A stretch of DNA of 12,517 bases from Bacillota bacterium. GTDB taxonomy: Bacteria; Bacillota; Clostridia; Lachnospirales; Lachnospiraceae. Positions 1-6,826 of this stretch are shown here, piece by piece (within the stretch, counting starts at the first letter, position 1; each line of letters starts with the position of its first letter). The notes under the pieces are model-generated. The model was not told where the DNA came from, searched no databases, and saw only the letters and a list, made by a program, of their open reading frames with translations. Position numbers and translations under genes: made by a program. The DNA lies in the NCBI GenBank assembly GCA_023418475.1, contig JAEZZO010000043.1, positions 1 through 12,517 on the forward strand, written 5' to 3'.

Positions 1-47
1 TCCAGTACCAACTTTGATTTTAATTCAGTAGAATGTGTCTTTCTCAA
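1..47 (-). CDS. IS3-family transposase OrfA, N-terminal 15 residues (partial)
   Basis: From a TTG start at 47 the minus strand reads MRKTHSTELKSKLVL and runs off the window. This matches the opening of IS3-type OrfA proteins, where a basic start is followed by an xFKxKxVLE-like first helix of the helix-turn-helix DNA-binding domain. GAGGTG lies 7 bases upstream of the TTG, which supports the start. The sequence differs from the OrfA of the complete IS at the other end of the window, so these are two different elements. The rest of the protein is not visible. Confidence 0.6.
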   Translation of the reverse strand, partial: MRKTHSTELKSKLVL

Positions 48-114
48 GTTATTTCACCTCAATTTCAGTATTGGTGACCTAACTTAAAATTAATCATTTT
101 ACTGTCCTAAATCA
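1..114 (-). mobile_element. 5' end of an IS3-family insertion sequence (partial)
   Basis: This is the upstream end of an IS, cut by the window edge. The minus strand holds a non-coding leader, a Shine-Dalgarno site (GAGGTG, 55-60) and the first 15 codons of an IS3-type OrfA. The IS end is probably the TGATTTAGGACAG at about 114-102, because the TG begins exactly where the neighbouring isomerase reading frame meets a stop. An end a few bases further out (TGGTACCATGATT, 122-110) is equally possible. The family assignment comes from the OrfA N-terminus. The boundary is inferred, since the other end and the target duplication lie outside the window. Confidence 0.6.
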
Positions 115-318
115 TGGTACCATTATAATATTTTCAATATACAATCCTGCATTCTTCGCAAACTTAACATCTTTTTTATAGTCATCTCCTCTGCCAAACT
201 TATCACTCCACCAGAGCATTACGCAATCAAAGCCAGCTTCTTTTATTAATCTATATCTTTCTTCAAAAGATACATCATATCCTGTTCCATACCCAAAACA
301 ATCATATATTCCTATCAT
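112..318 (-). pseudogene. Sugar phosphate isomerase/epimerase, truncated by an IS
   Basis: The 68 residues MIGIYDCFGYG... resemble the first third of TIM-barrel sugar phosphate isomerase/epimerases (AP-endonuclease-2 fold), normally about 260-280 aa. Visible family-like stretches are the opening strand GIYDCFGYG, the helix EERYRLIKEAGFD and the second strand VMLWWSDKFGR. The frame stops at a TGA that appears to be contributed by the IS end at about 114, so the C-terminal two-thirds, including most metal ligands, are missing. The start at 318 is chosen because GGAG lies 10 bases upstream (329-332) and homologues begin at this Met; the frame is open back to 369 without a better site. It is the last gene of the minus-strand row. 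The product is almost certainly non-functional. Confidence 0.65.
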
Positions 319-369
319 TTTCTTACGTCTCCAAATCCCGGTTTTATTGTTTCTTTCAAGTTCTATCAT

Positions 370-386
370 CTTGACTTTCAGTCAAG
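370..386. repeat. Perfect inverted repeat, 7-bp stem, 3-base loop
   Basis: CTTGACT-TTC-AGTCAAG lies in the gap between the truncated isomerase and the DUF4406-like gene. Neither strand has a T-tract after it, so it is not an intrinsic terminator. It could be a small operator or an RNA hairpin in the leader of the isomerase gene. Confidence 0.4.
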
Positions 387-460
387 AAGCATCCCTCACT
401 TTCAACTCGGATTACTTACCGCAACATCTCAATACTTATTGGGGACAATGGCGAAACAGA

Positions 461-786
461 CTAAGCATTATGGCACTCTAAATAATCAACCCTTTTTCCA
501 GTCGTTATAGCATATTCTATTTCCCTTTTGTACTTTCGCCTATATATCCGTTTTTGTTAATCACATAAATTTCATCAGACATATCGATTTTTCTTTTATG
601 TATATCGTCAAGCATTACTTTAATTTCAGGAGTAATGACATTTTCAAACTCACCATCAGTATGTCCAAACATTCCCACTGAAATAACTATATTCCCTTCT
701 AGAGTTAGTTGTTTTTGTATTTGCAAGAACTCTTCTTTAAACTTCGTACTCCCGCACAAAGTTATTACTTTATACTTTCCTACCAT
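461..786 (-). pseudogene. DUF4406 / nucleoside 2-deoxyribosyltransferase-like protein, frameshifted near the C-terminus
   Basis: The protein opens with MVGKYKVITLCGSTKFKEEF. The VxLCGSTKF motif and the later IDMSDEIYVINKNGYIGEST segment are characteristic of small DUF4406/nucleoside 2-deoxyribosyltransferase-like proteins with a Rossmann-like fold. The start is set at 786, where GGAGG sits 5 bases upstream; a Met at 798 would place that site inside the gene. The open frame ends at 517 just after GEST-KGK. One base missing in the AAAA-GGG tract (523-529) explains this: restoring it gives KREIEYAITTGKRVDYLE and a stop at 461, which is how family members usually end. The break removes about 20 C-terminal residues. 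Family function is poorly defined (nucleoside or nucleotide N-glycosidic bond chemistry is suggested), so I assign no reaction. The gap to the upstream gene is 40 bp. Confidence 0.7.
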
Positions 787-826
787 AATATCCTCCATTT
801 ATTTCGCCTTAGTAAACGAAAGTGTA

Positions 827-1843
827 TCAAGAATATGAATTAATCAATAGACATCGAAATGTTAAATCATTAATTACTTTTTCATCCGACTTCCAATCAT
901 TTTCGAGTGCCAACCCTAAATATTGAGTCCACTTTGTATAATAGAAATGTCTTAGTTTCTTTGCGAATAGACCATTGTTGTCGCTCATAATTTTATTTAC
1001 ATATTCGATTTGTGCCTTAATGGAAGGTACTTCGAATGCGATACCAAGCCTTGATATTAACTCGGTACGATGAAACCACATCATCCATTCCTTTGCATTA
1101 AGGCAATTCATATCCTCGTTAAAATTGTTCATATAAATTGAAGCAGGTGCTATAATCTGACTCTTATAAAGTAGTTTAATATTTGGGATAGGTGATAATT
1201 TTGAAAGGTTTGAAATAGCATTTATTAACATCTCTTTATTTTCATCATTCTTCCATTTACTTGTATACGCAAGTAATCGCAGGTGATATATACTTGGCCA
1301 AATTACTCCAGCTTTAAATACCAATTTATTTTTGTATATATCATAAATATCAGTAATATTTTTAACATCACATATATACCTGAATACATCCAAAGCTTCA
1401 CTTATTTTTTCAATCACAAAATCATAATGTTCATTTCCAGTGTATGCAAAAACACAAGCCTTAATTAAATTAGAACCACCTAAATGTAATTCATCTAATG
1501 GCTTTCCAACTCTGTACATACCTCCTACATCGAAATTTTCACCTTTATTTATTAACGCATTGAGTGCTTCTTGGATTATTGGATGACTTGGTTCAACCCC
1601 TTTTTCGATTAAGTATCTAATACTACATTCCGGTTCATCAACGCCATGAAACCATCCTCCAAGCCAACCATCTTCTTTTTTTAAAGAAAATACTCTTAAT
1701 ATTTCCTCTTCATTAAGTATCATTGCTTGTAATGATTGCATATTGGCTTTGGATGTATCTTCATTTAGTATTTCTTTCCTTATTCGATAAGAAATAGAGG
1801 GACAAGCTCTTTCGGCAATATTTAAAGCTGTATTCTCAAACAT
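827..1843 (-). CDS. Uncharacterised 338-aa protein, possibly alpha-toroid-like
   Basis: I do not recognise a named family. The frame is open back to 2008, but the real start is the ATG at 1843: AAGGAG lies 6 bases upstream (1850-1855), and the extra upstream residues are basic, unlikely protein, and overlap the hydrolase gene. The protein is helical in appearance, with no signal peptide or membrane segment, so it is probably cytoplasmic. The segment KKEDGWLGGWFHG near residue 60 recalls the QxDGxWGG repeats of alpha/alpha-toroid proteins such as prenyltransferase and squalene-cyclase-like folds. Later conserved-looking blocks are GGMYRVGKPLDELHLGGSN and WPSIYHLRLLAYT. The toroid idea is inference from these motifs only. 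It reads in the same direction as its neighbours, with 95 bp to the hydrolase upstream. Confidence 0.75.
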   Translation of the reverse strand: MFENTALNIAERACPSISYRIRKEILNEDTSKANMQSLQAMILNEEEILRVFSLKKEDGWLGGWFHGVDEPECSIRYLIEKGVEPSHPIIQEALNALINKGENFDVGGMYRVGKPLDELHLGGSNLIKACVFAYTGNEHYDFVIEKISEALDVFRYICDVKNITDIYDIYKNKLVFKAGVIWPSIYHLRLLAYTSKWKNDENKEMLINAISNLSKLSPIPNIKLLYKSQIIAPASIYMNNFNEDMNCLNAKEWMMWFHRTELISRLGIAFEVPSIKAQIEYVNKIMSDNNGLFAKKLRHFYYTKWTQYLGLALENDWKSDEKVINDLTFRCLLINSYS

Positions 1844-1861
1844 TTTTTTCTCCTTTTGGTG

Positions 1862-1882
1862 AAATTTTCTTCGCATTCTAAA
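1862..1882 (-). repeat. Pre-gene motif shared with 6839-6862
   Basis: The block AAATTTTCT-TCGCATTCTAAA (plus-strand spelling) lies 6 bases upstream of the Shine-Dalgarno site of the 338-aa gene. Nearly the same block, with a 3-bp insertion and one mismatch, lies 7 bases upstream of the Shine-Dalgarno site of the 178-aa gene at 6839-6862. The shared position suggests common leader ancestry or a recombination boundary. In AT-rich DNA chance cannot be excluded. Confidence 0.3.
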
Positions 1883-1938
1883 CCTAAAGCGTATTAAACT
1901 AGCTCTACAACTTTGAAACTGCCAACTTTGTGTTATAC

Positions 1939-2691
1939 TCATACAGTGCTTTTTATCTCCCTTTTTAGTACAGTAAAGAATTCGTCTTTTGCATAGTATT
2001 CTTTCCATGGGTCATGTCCACATTTGTCAATTAAAAACATTTTAAATTCGTTCAATCGATTTTCTAAAGGCATCTTTACCCCATTCCATGGATGAGGGTC
2101 GTTTTTACCATGAATAGCTACAACAGAGCATTCAATCTCTTTGGAAAAATCCAATAGCTCCCCACTTGCACGCATTGAAACAACTTCATCCATTAATGAC
2201 TTAAATTGCACTTCATTAAAGGCAATCATATCTTCCTTTATGTTCGGTAACAGGCAATAATGGTCGGGGTCATATTCCATATCGTCAGTATATAAATTTG
2301 CCGCTTTTATATCTTCTTTTTGTTCTTTAGACATAATTTTGACGCTTCTTGCTTCAACGAGTTGAGAATAATAACTTAATTCGAACGGACCACAACTTAC
2401 CAAAACCAATTTACTGACATATTGAGGGTACTTTGCGGCAAAAATGTAGGATAACCATGCACCCCAGGAATGGCCTATTAAAATTATTTTATTAAGTTGA
2501 TATTGAAGAATAACTCCACTCAATTCTTCTAAAAGCTCGTCAATTGAATTCTTGGTTTGTAAAAATTCTAAAATTCCAAAATCATCGGCTAACCCTCTAC
2601 ATATACCCGCACAACAACCTGGTGCCCCAGGACCTCCGTGAACCACTATTGCACGAAACGGTAAACTTCCGTACTCTCTGCAATTATTCAA
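1939..2691 (-). CDS. Alpha/beta hydrolase
   Basis: This is a serine hydrolase of the alpha/beta fold, about 250 aa, the usual size for the family. It has the oxyanion-hole motif HGGPG (residues 18-22), the nucleophile elbow GHSWG with Ser75, an acidic residue in GKNDPHP (Asp198) and the catalytic His in CGHDPW (His226). Positions are counted from the TTG at 2691. That start is preferred because AAGGTGG ends 5 bases upstream; the frame also has a GTG at 2700, which would overlap this ribosome binding site and add three residues. No signal peptide is seen, so it is probably cytoplasmic. HGGPG is frequent in proline iminopeptidase-like members, but the substrate cannot be told from sequence. It appears intact. 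Confidence 0.85.
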   Translation of the reverse strand: MNNCREYGSLPFRAIVVHGGPGAPGCCAGICRGLADDFGILEFLQTKNSIDELLEELSGVILQYQLNKIILIGHSWGAWLSYIFAAKYPQYVSKLVLVSCGPFELSYYSQLVEARSVKIMSKEQKEDIKAANLYTDDMEYDPDHYCLLPNIKEDMIAFNEVQFKSLMDEVVSMRASGELLDFSKEIECSVVAIHGKNDPHPWNGVKMPLENRLNEFKMFLIDKCGHDPWKEYYAKDEFFTVLKREIKSTV

Positions 2692-2720
2692 AATTTCCAC
2701 CTTCTACCTAATAGCATCAT

Positions 2721-2768
2721 GTAATTGACAGCTTAACCTGACAAACTCTGATTTGAGCACTCAATTAC
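2721..2768. repeat. Intergenic inverted repeat, 8-bp arms
   Basis: GTAATTGA (2721-2728) and TCAATTAC (2761-2768) are perfect inverted repeats separated by 32 bases. They nearly fill the gap between the hydrolase and methyltransferase genes. The minus strand also carries a GTTAAGC heptamer at 2731-2737, which fits the integron GTTRRRY consensus, but no matching partner is present. It may be a hairpin in the intercistronic RNA. Confidence 0.3.
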
Positions 2769-2772
2769 AAGC

Positions 2773-3618
2773 TCATTTTGTATATGTATATCCGTTATTC
2801 TTTACCCCTTTCGCAAGTAGGAATTCCCCGTTATCAACCATAGTTGGTTTCATATACGTAGCCAATTCAATTTGCATTATCGTTTGAAATGCTGTTTCAT
2901 CCTTGCCAAGTTCCTCAACAGAATGATTATGCCCACAACTAAAACATGGACTGCCTCCAAGGATAATTGATTGAAATCCATTTCGAGCTAATAACTTGTC
3001 CAGTTCAGTTGCTTCAAAGAAGTGTCTTGCCGGTTGATTGACCTTTTCATGCTTCGGTAAATCACCGGTATTCATAACTTTATCTATATACCAATATTCC
3101 GGTTGGCTAAAGAAATCAGGATATTGATTTCCGAGAAGCATTTTCAATATGCCCCACTTATTATTCACACTGACAAACAGCCTGCCTTCCTTTTTAAGAA
3201 CACGGTGGAATTCCTTTATCGCTTTCTCTCTATTATCAAGAACATAGGATAGCGGAGCACCGTAGCAAACAATCACATCAAATTGTCCATCGCTAAAATG
3301 AGATAGGTCTCTGATATCGCCCCTTACAATTTCATCAATGTTATCTCGTACATTCGCTTCTTCTATTTTTTCTTCTGCAATTTTAAGCTGTTCATCAGAA
3401 ATATCAAATAGCGTGACCTGGCAGCCTCTTTTTGCAAATTCTATGCTATACCTTCCTGCTCCGCATCCGGCATCGAGGATTTTAATTCGCTTATGTAAAT
3501 AGTTTTCTATAAAATGCATATGTAACAGGAAGTTAATCTTGCTATAGAGATTCTCCTCCAAACGATTCCACTCACGGATACCGTATTTATTATAAAATTC
3601 TCTAACTTCGTTTTCCAT
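2773..3618 (-). CDS. Class I SAM-dependent methyltransferase
   Basis: This is a 281-aa Rossmann-fold methyltransferase. Motif I (SAM binding) is LDAGCGAGR at residues 48-56, the acidic end of strand 2 is Asp72 in TLFDIS, and the acidic-loop segment RGDIRDL lies at 99-105. The strand-4 segment FDVIVCYGAPLSY (113-125) and LKKEGRLFVSVNN follow. The C-terminal half contains a CFSCGHNH cluster that could bind metal, but this is not a defined motif. The start is supported by GAGG 7 bases upstream. No transmembrane segment is seen. The methyl acceptor (small molecule, RNA or protein) cannot be inferred. The gene looks intact and lies in the accessory row between the hydrolase and the flavodoxin-like gene. 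Confidence 0.85.
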   Translation of the reverse strand: MENEVREFYNKYGIREWNRLEENLYSKINFLLHMHFIENYLHKRIKILDAGCGAGRYSIEFAKRGCQVTLFDISDEQLKIAEEKIEEANVRDNIDEIVRGDIRDLSHFSDGQFDVIVCYGAPLSYVLDNREKAIKEFHRVLKKEGRLFVSVNNKWGILKMLLGNQYPDFFSQPEYWYIDKVMNTGDLPKHEKVNQPARHFFEATELDKLLARNGFQSIILGGSPCFSCGHNHSVEELGKDETAFQTIMQIELATYMKPTMVDNGEFLLAKGVKNNGYTYTK

Positions 3619-3700
3619 TGATTTTCCTCACTCGTGGATTTGATATTAATGTATAAAGCTGATGAATTACTGTTTCTTATGTAAACTTGGATACATAAAA

Positions 3701-4249
3701 TTAATCATTCATGATTTTATTACAAAATTCTTCTATTTCGCTTCTTCTATTTTAAACATCACTTTTATACTCAATAGAGCAGAGTCCCAAACTATCAATG
3801 GGTTTTATTTCCATGTGCCCATAAAAATGTTCAATACTCTCTATTATTCTATTACACTCCTTCATACACGGTCCTGTTCTTAATGCAATACTATATCCCT
3901 TTTTCCCATAACCAATTGTTGCGTGCGGTTCATGTGTATTACACCAAGGTGTGCATCTATCTATAAATGCTTTAAATTGTCCCGGAATATCGGCCCAATA
4001 AGAAGGTGCTACTGAAATAACAACATCTGCCTTAGCATTTTCTTCTATGACTTCTAATACATCGTCATCTTGTATACATTCTGCTGTTTTATGACATGTC
4101 CGGCACCCTTTGCAGAACTTTATTTCATAATCATCAATACAAACACTTCTAACATTATATTTTGTTTTCAATAATGAGTTGACTACATTTATTATTTCGG
4201 CTGTAGCTCCATTTTTTACAGGACTACAATTCATCAGTAAAACATTCAT
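3701..4249 (-). pseudogene. Flavodoxin-fold NAD(P)H-dependent FMN reductase / iron-sulfur flavoprotein-like, with premature in-frame stop
   Basis: The protein opens MNVLLMNCSPVKNGATAEI, where SPVKNGATAE is the FMN-phosphate loop (residues 9-18). CKGCRTCHKTAEC at 46-58 is the cysteine cluster of iron-sulfur flavoprotein/WrbA-like reductases, and APSYWADIPGQFKAFIDR at 81-98 is the second FMN loop. Start 4249 is chosen for GAGAGG 7 bases upstream; a TTG at 4264 would include that site. The frame meets TAA at 3752-3754 after residue 165. The same frame then continues NRRSEIEEFCNKIMND to a second TAA at 3701-3703, a normal C-terminus for this family. A single substitution (for example GAA to TAA) explains this. 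The catalytic core is complete, so the shortened protein might still fold. Confidence 0.75.
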
Positions 4250-4285
4250 ACCTATACCTCTCAAAAATCAGATATTCAATTTGGT

Positions 4286-4894
4286 CTACATTCGGGGATA
4301 AAGCGAAGTAAACATATTAGTAAGTTGGATAAAATCGGTAACAGCATTGCCTTCATATTGAACATTTCTACTATTGAACAAAACTGCATTCATTCCAACT
4401 TTGCTTGCTGCTTCCAAATTCCCCTCTCTGTCATCTACATATAAACAATCTTCTGCCTTACATCCCAATTGTTCTATCGTAAGCAGAAAGATACGCTCAT
4501 CCGGCTTTTGCATTTTCAAATCTCCACTAATACTAATCACGTTAAAGTATTTATTAATATCAAATTTTTCTCGAAGATATTTACTCCATCGGCTGGAATC
4601 ATTTGAAATAATGGCCATCTTGTAGTGTTTGCTTACATACGATACAAAATCAAGAAAACCATTATTTATTTCTATCGTATCTAAATATTCTTTTTCAATT
4701 TTCTCTATATCGCCTTTAAAACCAAGACTTTCCCACACCTCTAACGATGTTAATTCTCCCACATCAGCTTTGAACCAGGGTGTGTATATTTCTTCTGGCT
4801 TTAAATCAGAAAATGTCCGTTGAACGTATGGAACAAAATCATCTCCCGTTTGCTTTACTATTACACCATACATATCTAATACTATAGCTTTCAA
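4286..4894 (-). CDS. HAD-superfamily hydrolase (dehalogenase-like, DxY variant)
   Basis: This is a 202-aa haloacid dehalogenase-fold hydrolase, probably a small-molecule phosphatase. Motif I is LDMYGV with nucleophile Asp7. The position two residues on, usually an Asp acid/base in phosphatases, is Tyr9, as in the DxYGT signature of L-2-haloacid dehalogenases. Motif II is ISND (96-99), motif III is Lys130 in QKPDER, and motif IV is VDDREGN (153-159) with the Mg-binding acids. A helical cap lies between motifs I and II. Translation starts at TTG 4894, with AAAGGG 9 bases upstream. The Tyr makes the exact chemistry uncertain, and many proteins with DMYGV are annotated simply as HAD-IA hydrolases. 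It is intact. Confidence 0.8.
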   Translation of the reverse strand: MKAIVLDMYGVIVKQTGDDFVPYVQRTFSDLKPEEIYTPWFKADVGELTSLEVWESLGFKGDIEKIEKEYLDTIEINNGFLDFVSYVSKHYKMAIISNDSSRWSKYLREKFDINKYFNVISISGDLKMQKPDERIFLLTIEQLGCKAEDCLYVDDREGNLEAASKVGMNAVLFNSRNVQYEGNAVTDFIQLTNMFTSLYPRM

Positions 4895-4912
4895 AATAAA
4901 ATACCCTTTCTC

Positions 4913-4928
4913 GCAAATTCTGATTTGC
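4913..4928. repeat. Inverted repeat in the HAD leader
   Basis: GCAAAT-TCTG-ATTTGC has a 6-bp stem and a 4-base loop. It lies directly upstream of the HAD ribosome binding site, so a hairpin could form next to the initiation region. There is no T-tract, so it is not a terminator. Confidence 0.3.
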
Positions 4929-5000
4929 TAAATGTCCTTTGTAAAATCATTGTTCGCAATTATCCCCAACAAGTAAAATGAGTACTCCTACCAAAACACA

Positions 5001-5459
5001 CTATTCCGTTCCCATCTTATATTTTTCATCCGTACATATAGAAAATGGGTCTTTTCTAAATGAAAATATATGTACTTCTTTATCATGCGATAGCATCTGA
5101 ACGAGTCGCTTCTTAGTCAAAGGAGCTTCCACAATATTTACTGCTTCTTCCATCGAAAACCATCGAACTTCCAGACTTTCATCACTTGTTGCAAGTCCTC
5201 CTGACACGTATTTACAGACGAAATCAATATTCAAGATATTACGTTCTATGTTTTTACACAATCCTACAAAACCAATAATCTCTATATCCACACCACTTTC
5301 TTCTTTTATTTCACGTATTAAAGCAGCTTCCAGACTCTCCCCGAATTCGACTACTCCACCTGGGTACTCCCATCCTCTATCTGGACTTTTAATCAATAAT
5401 ACTTGATTATCATCGTTTTTCACCAGTCCTGCTACTGAAACAAAATGCTTGTTATCCAT
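5001..5459 (-). CDS. Nudix hydrolase
   Basis: This is a 152-aa Nudix-fold pyrophosphohydrolase. The complete Nudix box is GVVEFGESLEAALIREIKEESGV (residues 35-57), fitting Gx5Ex7REUxEExGU with metal ligands Glu50, Glu53 and Glu54. The N-terminal strands (FVSVAGLVKNDDNQVLLI) and GWEYPGG just before the box are typical of ADP-ribose/MutT-type members. The substrate (a nucleoside diphosphate linked to some moiety) cannot be fixed from sequence. The ATG at 5459 is only 22 bp from the stop of the upstream methyltransferase, so the two are probably cotranscribed; the ribosome site is weak (GTGAG), suggesting translational coupling. It is intact, unlike the Nudix gene at 8985-9504. Confidence 0.88.
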   Translation of the reverse strand: MDNKHFVSVAGLVKNDDNQVLLIKSPDRGWEYPGGVVEFGESLEAALIREIKEESGVDIEIIGFVGLCKNIERNILNIDFVCKYVSGGLATSDESLEVRWFSMEEAVNIVEAPLTKKRLVQMLSHDKEVHIFSFRKDPFSICTDEKYKMGTE

Positions 5460-5481
5460 ACTTTGAATCTCACTTTCAATA

Positions 5482-6117
5482 TTATTTCAGTACAGCCTCT
5501 ATATAATAATGTCTGCTATTTTGTATACTCCCATTAAAGAAGCAATCATCAATATGTCTAATTCGTAGAATGGTAAAATCATTAAGTAATCTAATAACAT
5601 CATCCAGGTCAACATAGAAGTGGGGGACATTCTTTTCCGGACCATCAGTTTTCATTATTGTATTTTCATCAATCCGTGGAAACCCAGCTTCCTTATATGA
5701 CCATGTTTCCTTCGAGCACAAAGTAAAATAAATACTTCCGTTTGGCTTCAGCACCCGTTTTATCTCATCTCTGATTAATAAAATCCCCTCGGTATCTGTA
5801 TGTGAAATAACGTGGTAAGACCAAATACAATCAAACGTGTCATTCGGGAAGGGTAACCGATTCATATCACATACCTTAGTCAATATTTTTAAACCAGCTT
5901 TCTCTTTCCACTCATTAAGATAATCAATCCCTTCTTTAGAAAGGTCAATTGCAGTAACATCAAATCCTTCCTTAGCAAATAAAATTGAGTGTCTTCCTAA
6001 CCCACAGCCCAAATCAAGAATAGATTGCTTGCCTTCTGTTTTCCACTTATTAGCATAGTAATAGCTTTCCTCGCATGGAGTTGTCCAAAAATCTTTGTCC
6101 GCCTCATTCCATCCCAT
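5482..6117 (-). CDS. Class I SAM-dependent methyltransferase, probable frameshift at the 5' end
   Basis: The visible frame gives 211 aa. Motif I is LDLGCGLGRHS (residues 34-44), the strand-2 acid is Asp58 in TAIDLS, and FDCIWSYHVISH is strand 4, followed by IKRVLKPNGSIYF. The ATG at 6117 has no usable ribosome site. A strong one (GGAGGG, 6139-6144) lies 4 bases before an ATG at 6134 in another frame, which reads MVKSKEWD and then leaves the methyltransferase frame. Adding one base at the GAT-GG step (about 6113) joins the two as MVKSKEWDWNEADKDFW, a plausible N-terminus. I infer a one-base deletion, so the gene may be a pseudogene. A promoter-like sequence lies upstream at 6224-6252. The methyl acceptor is unknown. 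Confidence 0.75.
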   Translation of the reverse strand: MGWNEADKDFWTTPCEESYYYANKWKTEGKQSILDLGCGLGRHSILFAKEGFDVTAIDLSKEGIDYLNEWKEKAGLKILTKVCDMNRLPFPNDTFDCIWSYHVISHTDTEGILLIRDEIKRVLKPNGSIYFTLCSKETWSYKEAGFPRIDENTIMKTDGPEKNVPHFYVDLDDVIRLLNDFTILRIRHIDDCFFNGSIQNSRHYYIEAVLK

Positions 6118-6138
6118 TCCTTTGACTTTACCATAATA

Positions 6139-6144
6139 CCCTCC
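6139..6144 (-). promoter_or_regulatory. Strong Shine-Dalgarno site out of frame with the methyltransferase
   Basis: GGAGGG followed by TATT-ATG at 6134 is the best ribosome site near this gene, yet its ATG opens a frame that is not the methyltransferase frame. It is the main evidence that the true start is 6134 and that a base has been lost between 6134 and 6110. Confidence 0.5.
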
Positions 6145-6223
6145 GTGTTAATGATAACTGTATATTTTCTCCTTCTACCGTTCTGTCTAATTTAAAGTAT
6201 GTCGCATTAAAGCTTCTCGCTAA

Positions 6224-6252
6224 ATTTTAAATTGAACAATTTTCTATTTCAA
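6224..6252 (-). promoter_or_regulatory. Sigma-70/SigA-type promoter with a dyad in the spacer
   Basis: The minus strand has TTGAAA (6247-6252), a 17-bp spacer and TAAAAT (6224-6229), each hexamer matching consensus at five of six positions. It would start RNA at about 6217, some 80 bases before the methyltransferase start, and could drive the methyltransferase-Nudix pair and the genes beyond. The spacer contains AAATTG-AA-CAATTT (6229-6242), a perfect dyad that could be an operator. It is predicted from sequence only, in an AT-rich gap where such matches are not rare. Confidence 0.4.
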
Positions 6253-6281
6253 TTTATTTTCATTTTTTCAGTTAATACTAA

Positions 6282-6818
6282 TCAACGATACTTATTAATT
6301 GTTTCGTCGCTCCATATATGAGCTTCTATATATCGTTCAGGACCATATTTTCCATCATCATTCCAATCTTGCGGTAATCCATACTTCTCTATAACTTTTA
6401 ATATTTCATCATAAGTATAAAGCTTTTTTCGATATTCCTTTCCATCATTTATTGTCGGACTAAAAGTCGGCATTGAATCACCATAAGTAAACGAAACTGT
6501 CTCTATTTCAAACTCCTCAATAGGAATTTTTATAAAAGTACTGTCTTCATACCAAGTGCTTAACCATGGGCTATGTTCTATCACCATATAATGCGGTGAT
6601 GTCCTATTTATAATGCCGCCTTTTTTAACAAACTCTGAACGGATTATATTCTCACAATTATGTCTATACTCCACATATTTATCATGTCTTTGTGCACTTT
6701 GGGAATTTGGTTTCGTTATTTTAATTCTATTGAGAATAGATTTTGCTTCATCAATCGGCAAGTCTGACAAGTTGACAAATGGTCCTATTGTTTTATCAAA
6801 ATAATGATATAGATAAAT
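6282..6818 (-). CDS. Uncharacterised 178-aa protein with an ATT at the start position
   Basis: I cannot name the family. The coding frame extends upstream of the first standard start (TTG 6770) with protein-like sequence (IYLYHYFDKTIGPFVNLSDL) to an ATT at 6818, next to a stop at 6819-6821. A perfect GGAGG lies 8 bases before this ATT, exactly where a start belongs, while TTG 6770 has only a weak site. Visible blocks are SAQRHDKYVEYRHNCENIIR, KKGGIINRTSPHYMVIEHSPWLSTWYE, VSFTYGDSMPTFSP, and YRKKLYTYDEI with IEKYGLPQDW. The protein is soluble-looking, with no signal peptide or membrane segment. Either ATT is used as a rare start, or ATG has mutated to ATT and expression is lost. Confidence 0.7.
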   Translation of the reverse strand: MYLYHYFDKTIGPFVNLSDLPIDEAKSILNRIKITKPNSQSAQRHDKYVEYRHNCENIIRSEFVKKGGIINRTSPHYMVIEHSPWLSTWYEDSTFIKIPIEEFEIETVSFTYGDSMPTFSPTINDGKEYRKKLYTYDEILKVIEKYGLPQDWNDDGKYGPERYIEAHIWSDETINKYR

Positions 6819-6826
6819 TCAAACCA

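Noticed and set aside
370..386. Intrinsic terminator
   Set aside because: A good hairpin, but no T-tract on either strand.
635..838. Plus-strand open frame of 67 aa
   Set aside because: It is the antisense shadow of the DUF4406-like gene; it has no ribosome site or recognisable protein features. The other plus-strand frames over the gene row are rejected for the same reason.
1844..2008. N-terminal extension of the 338-aa protein to a 393-aa frame
   Set aside because: The extension overlaps the hydrolase gene, has basic low-quality sequence, and AAGGAG lies directly before the ATG at 1843.
2701..2772. Integron attC site
   Set aside because: Only one GTTRRRY-type heptamer (GTTAAGC, minus strand) is present with no RYYYAAC partner; other gaps lack the pair and no integrase is seen.
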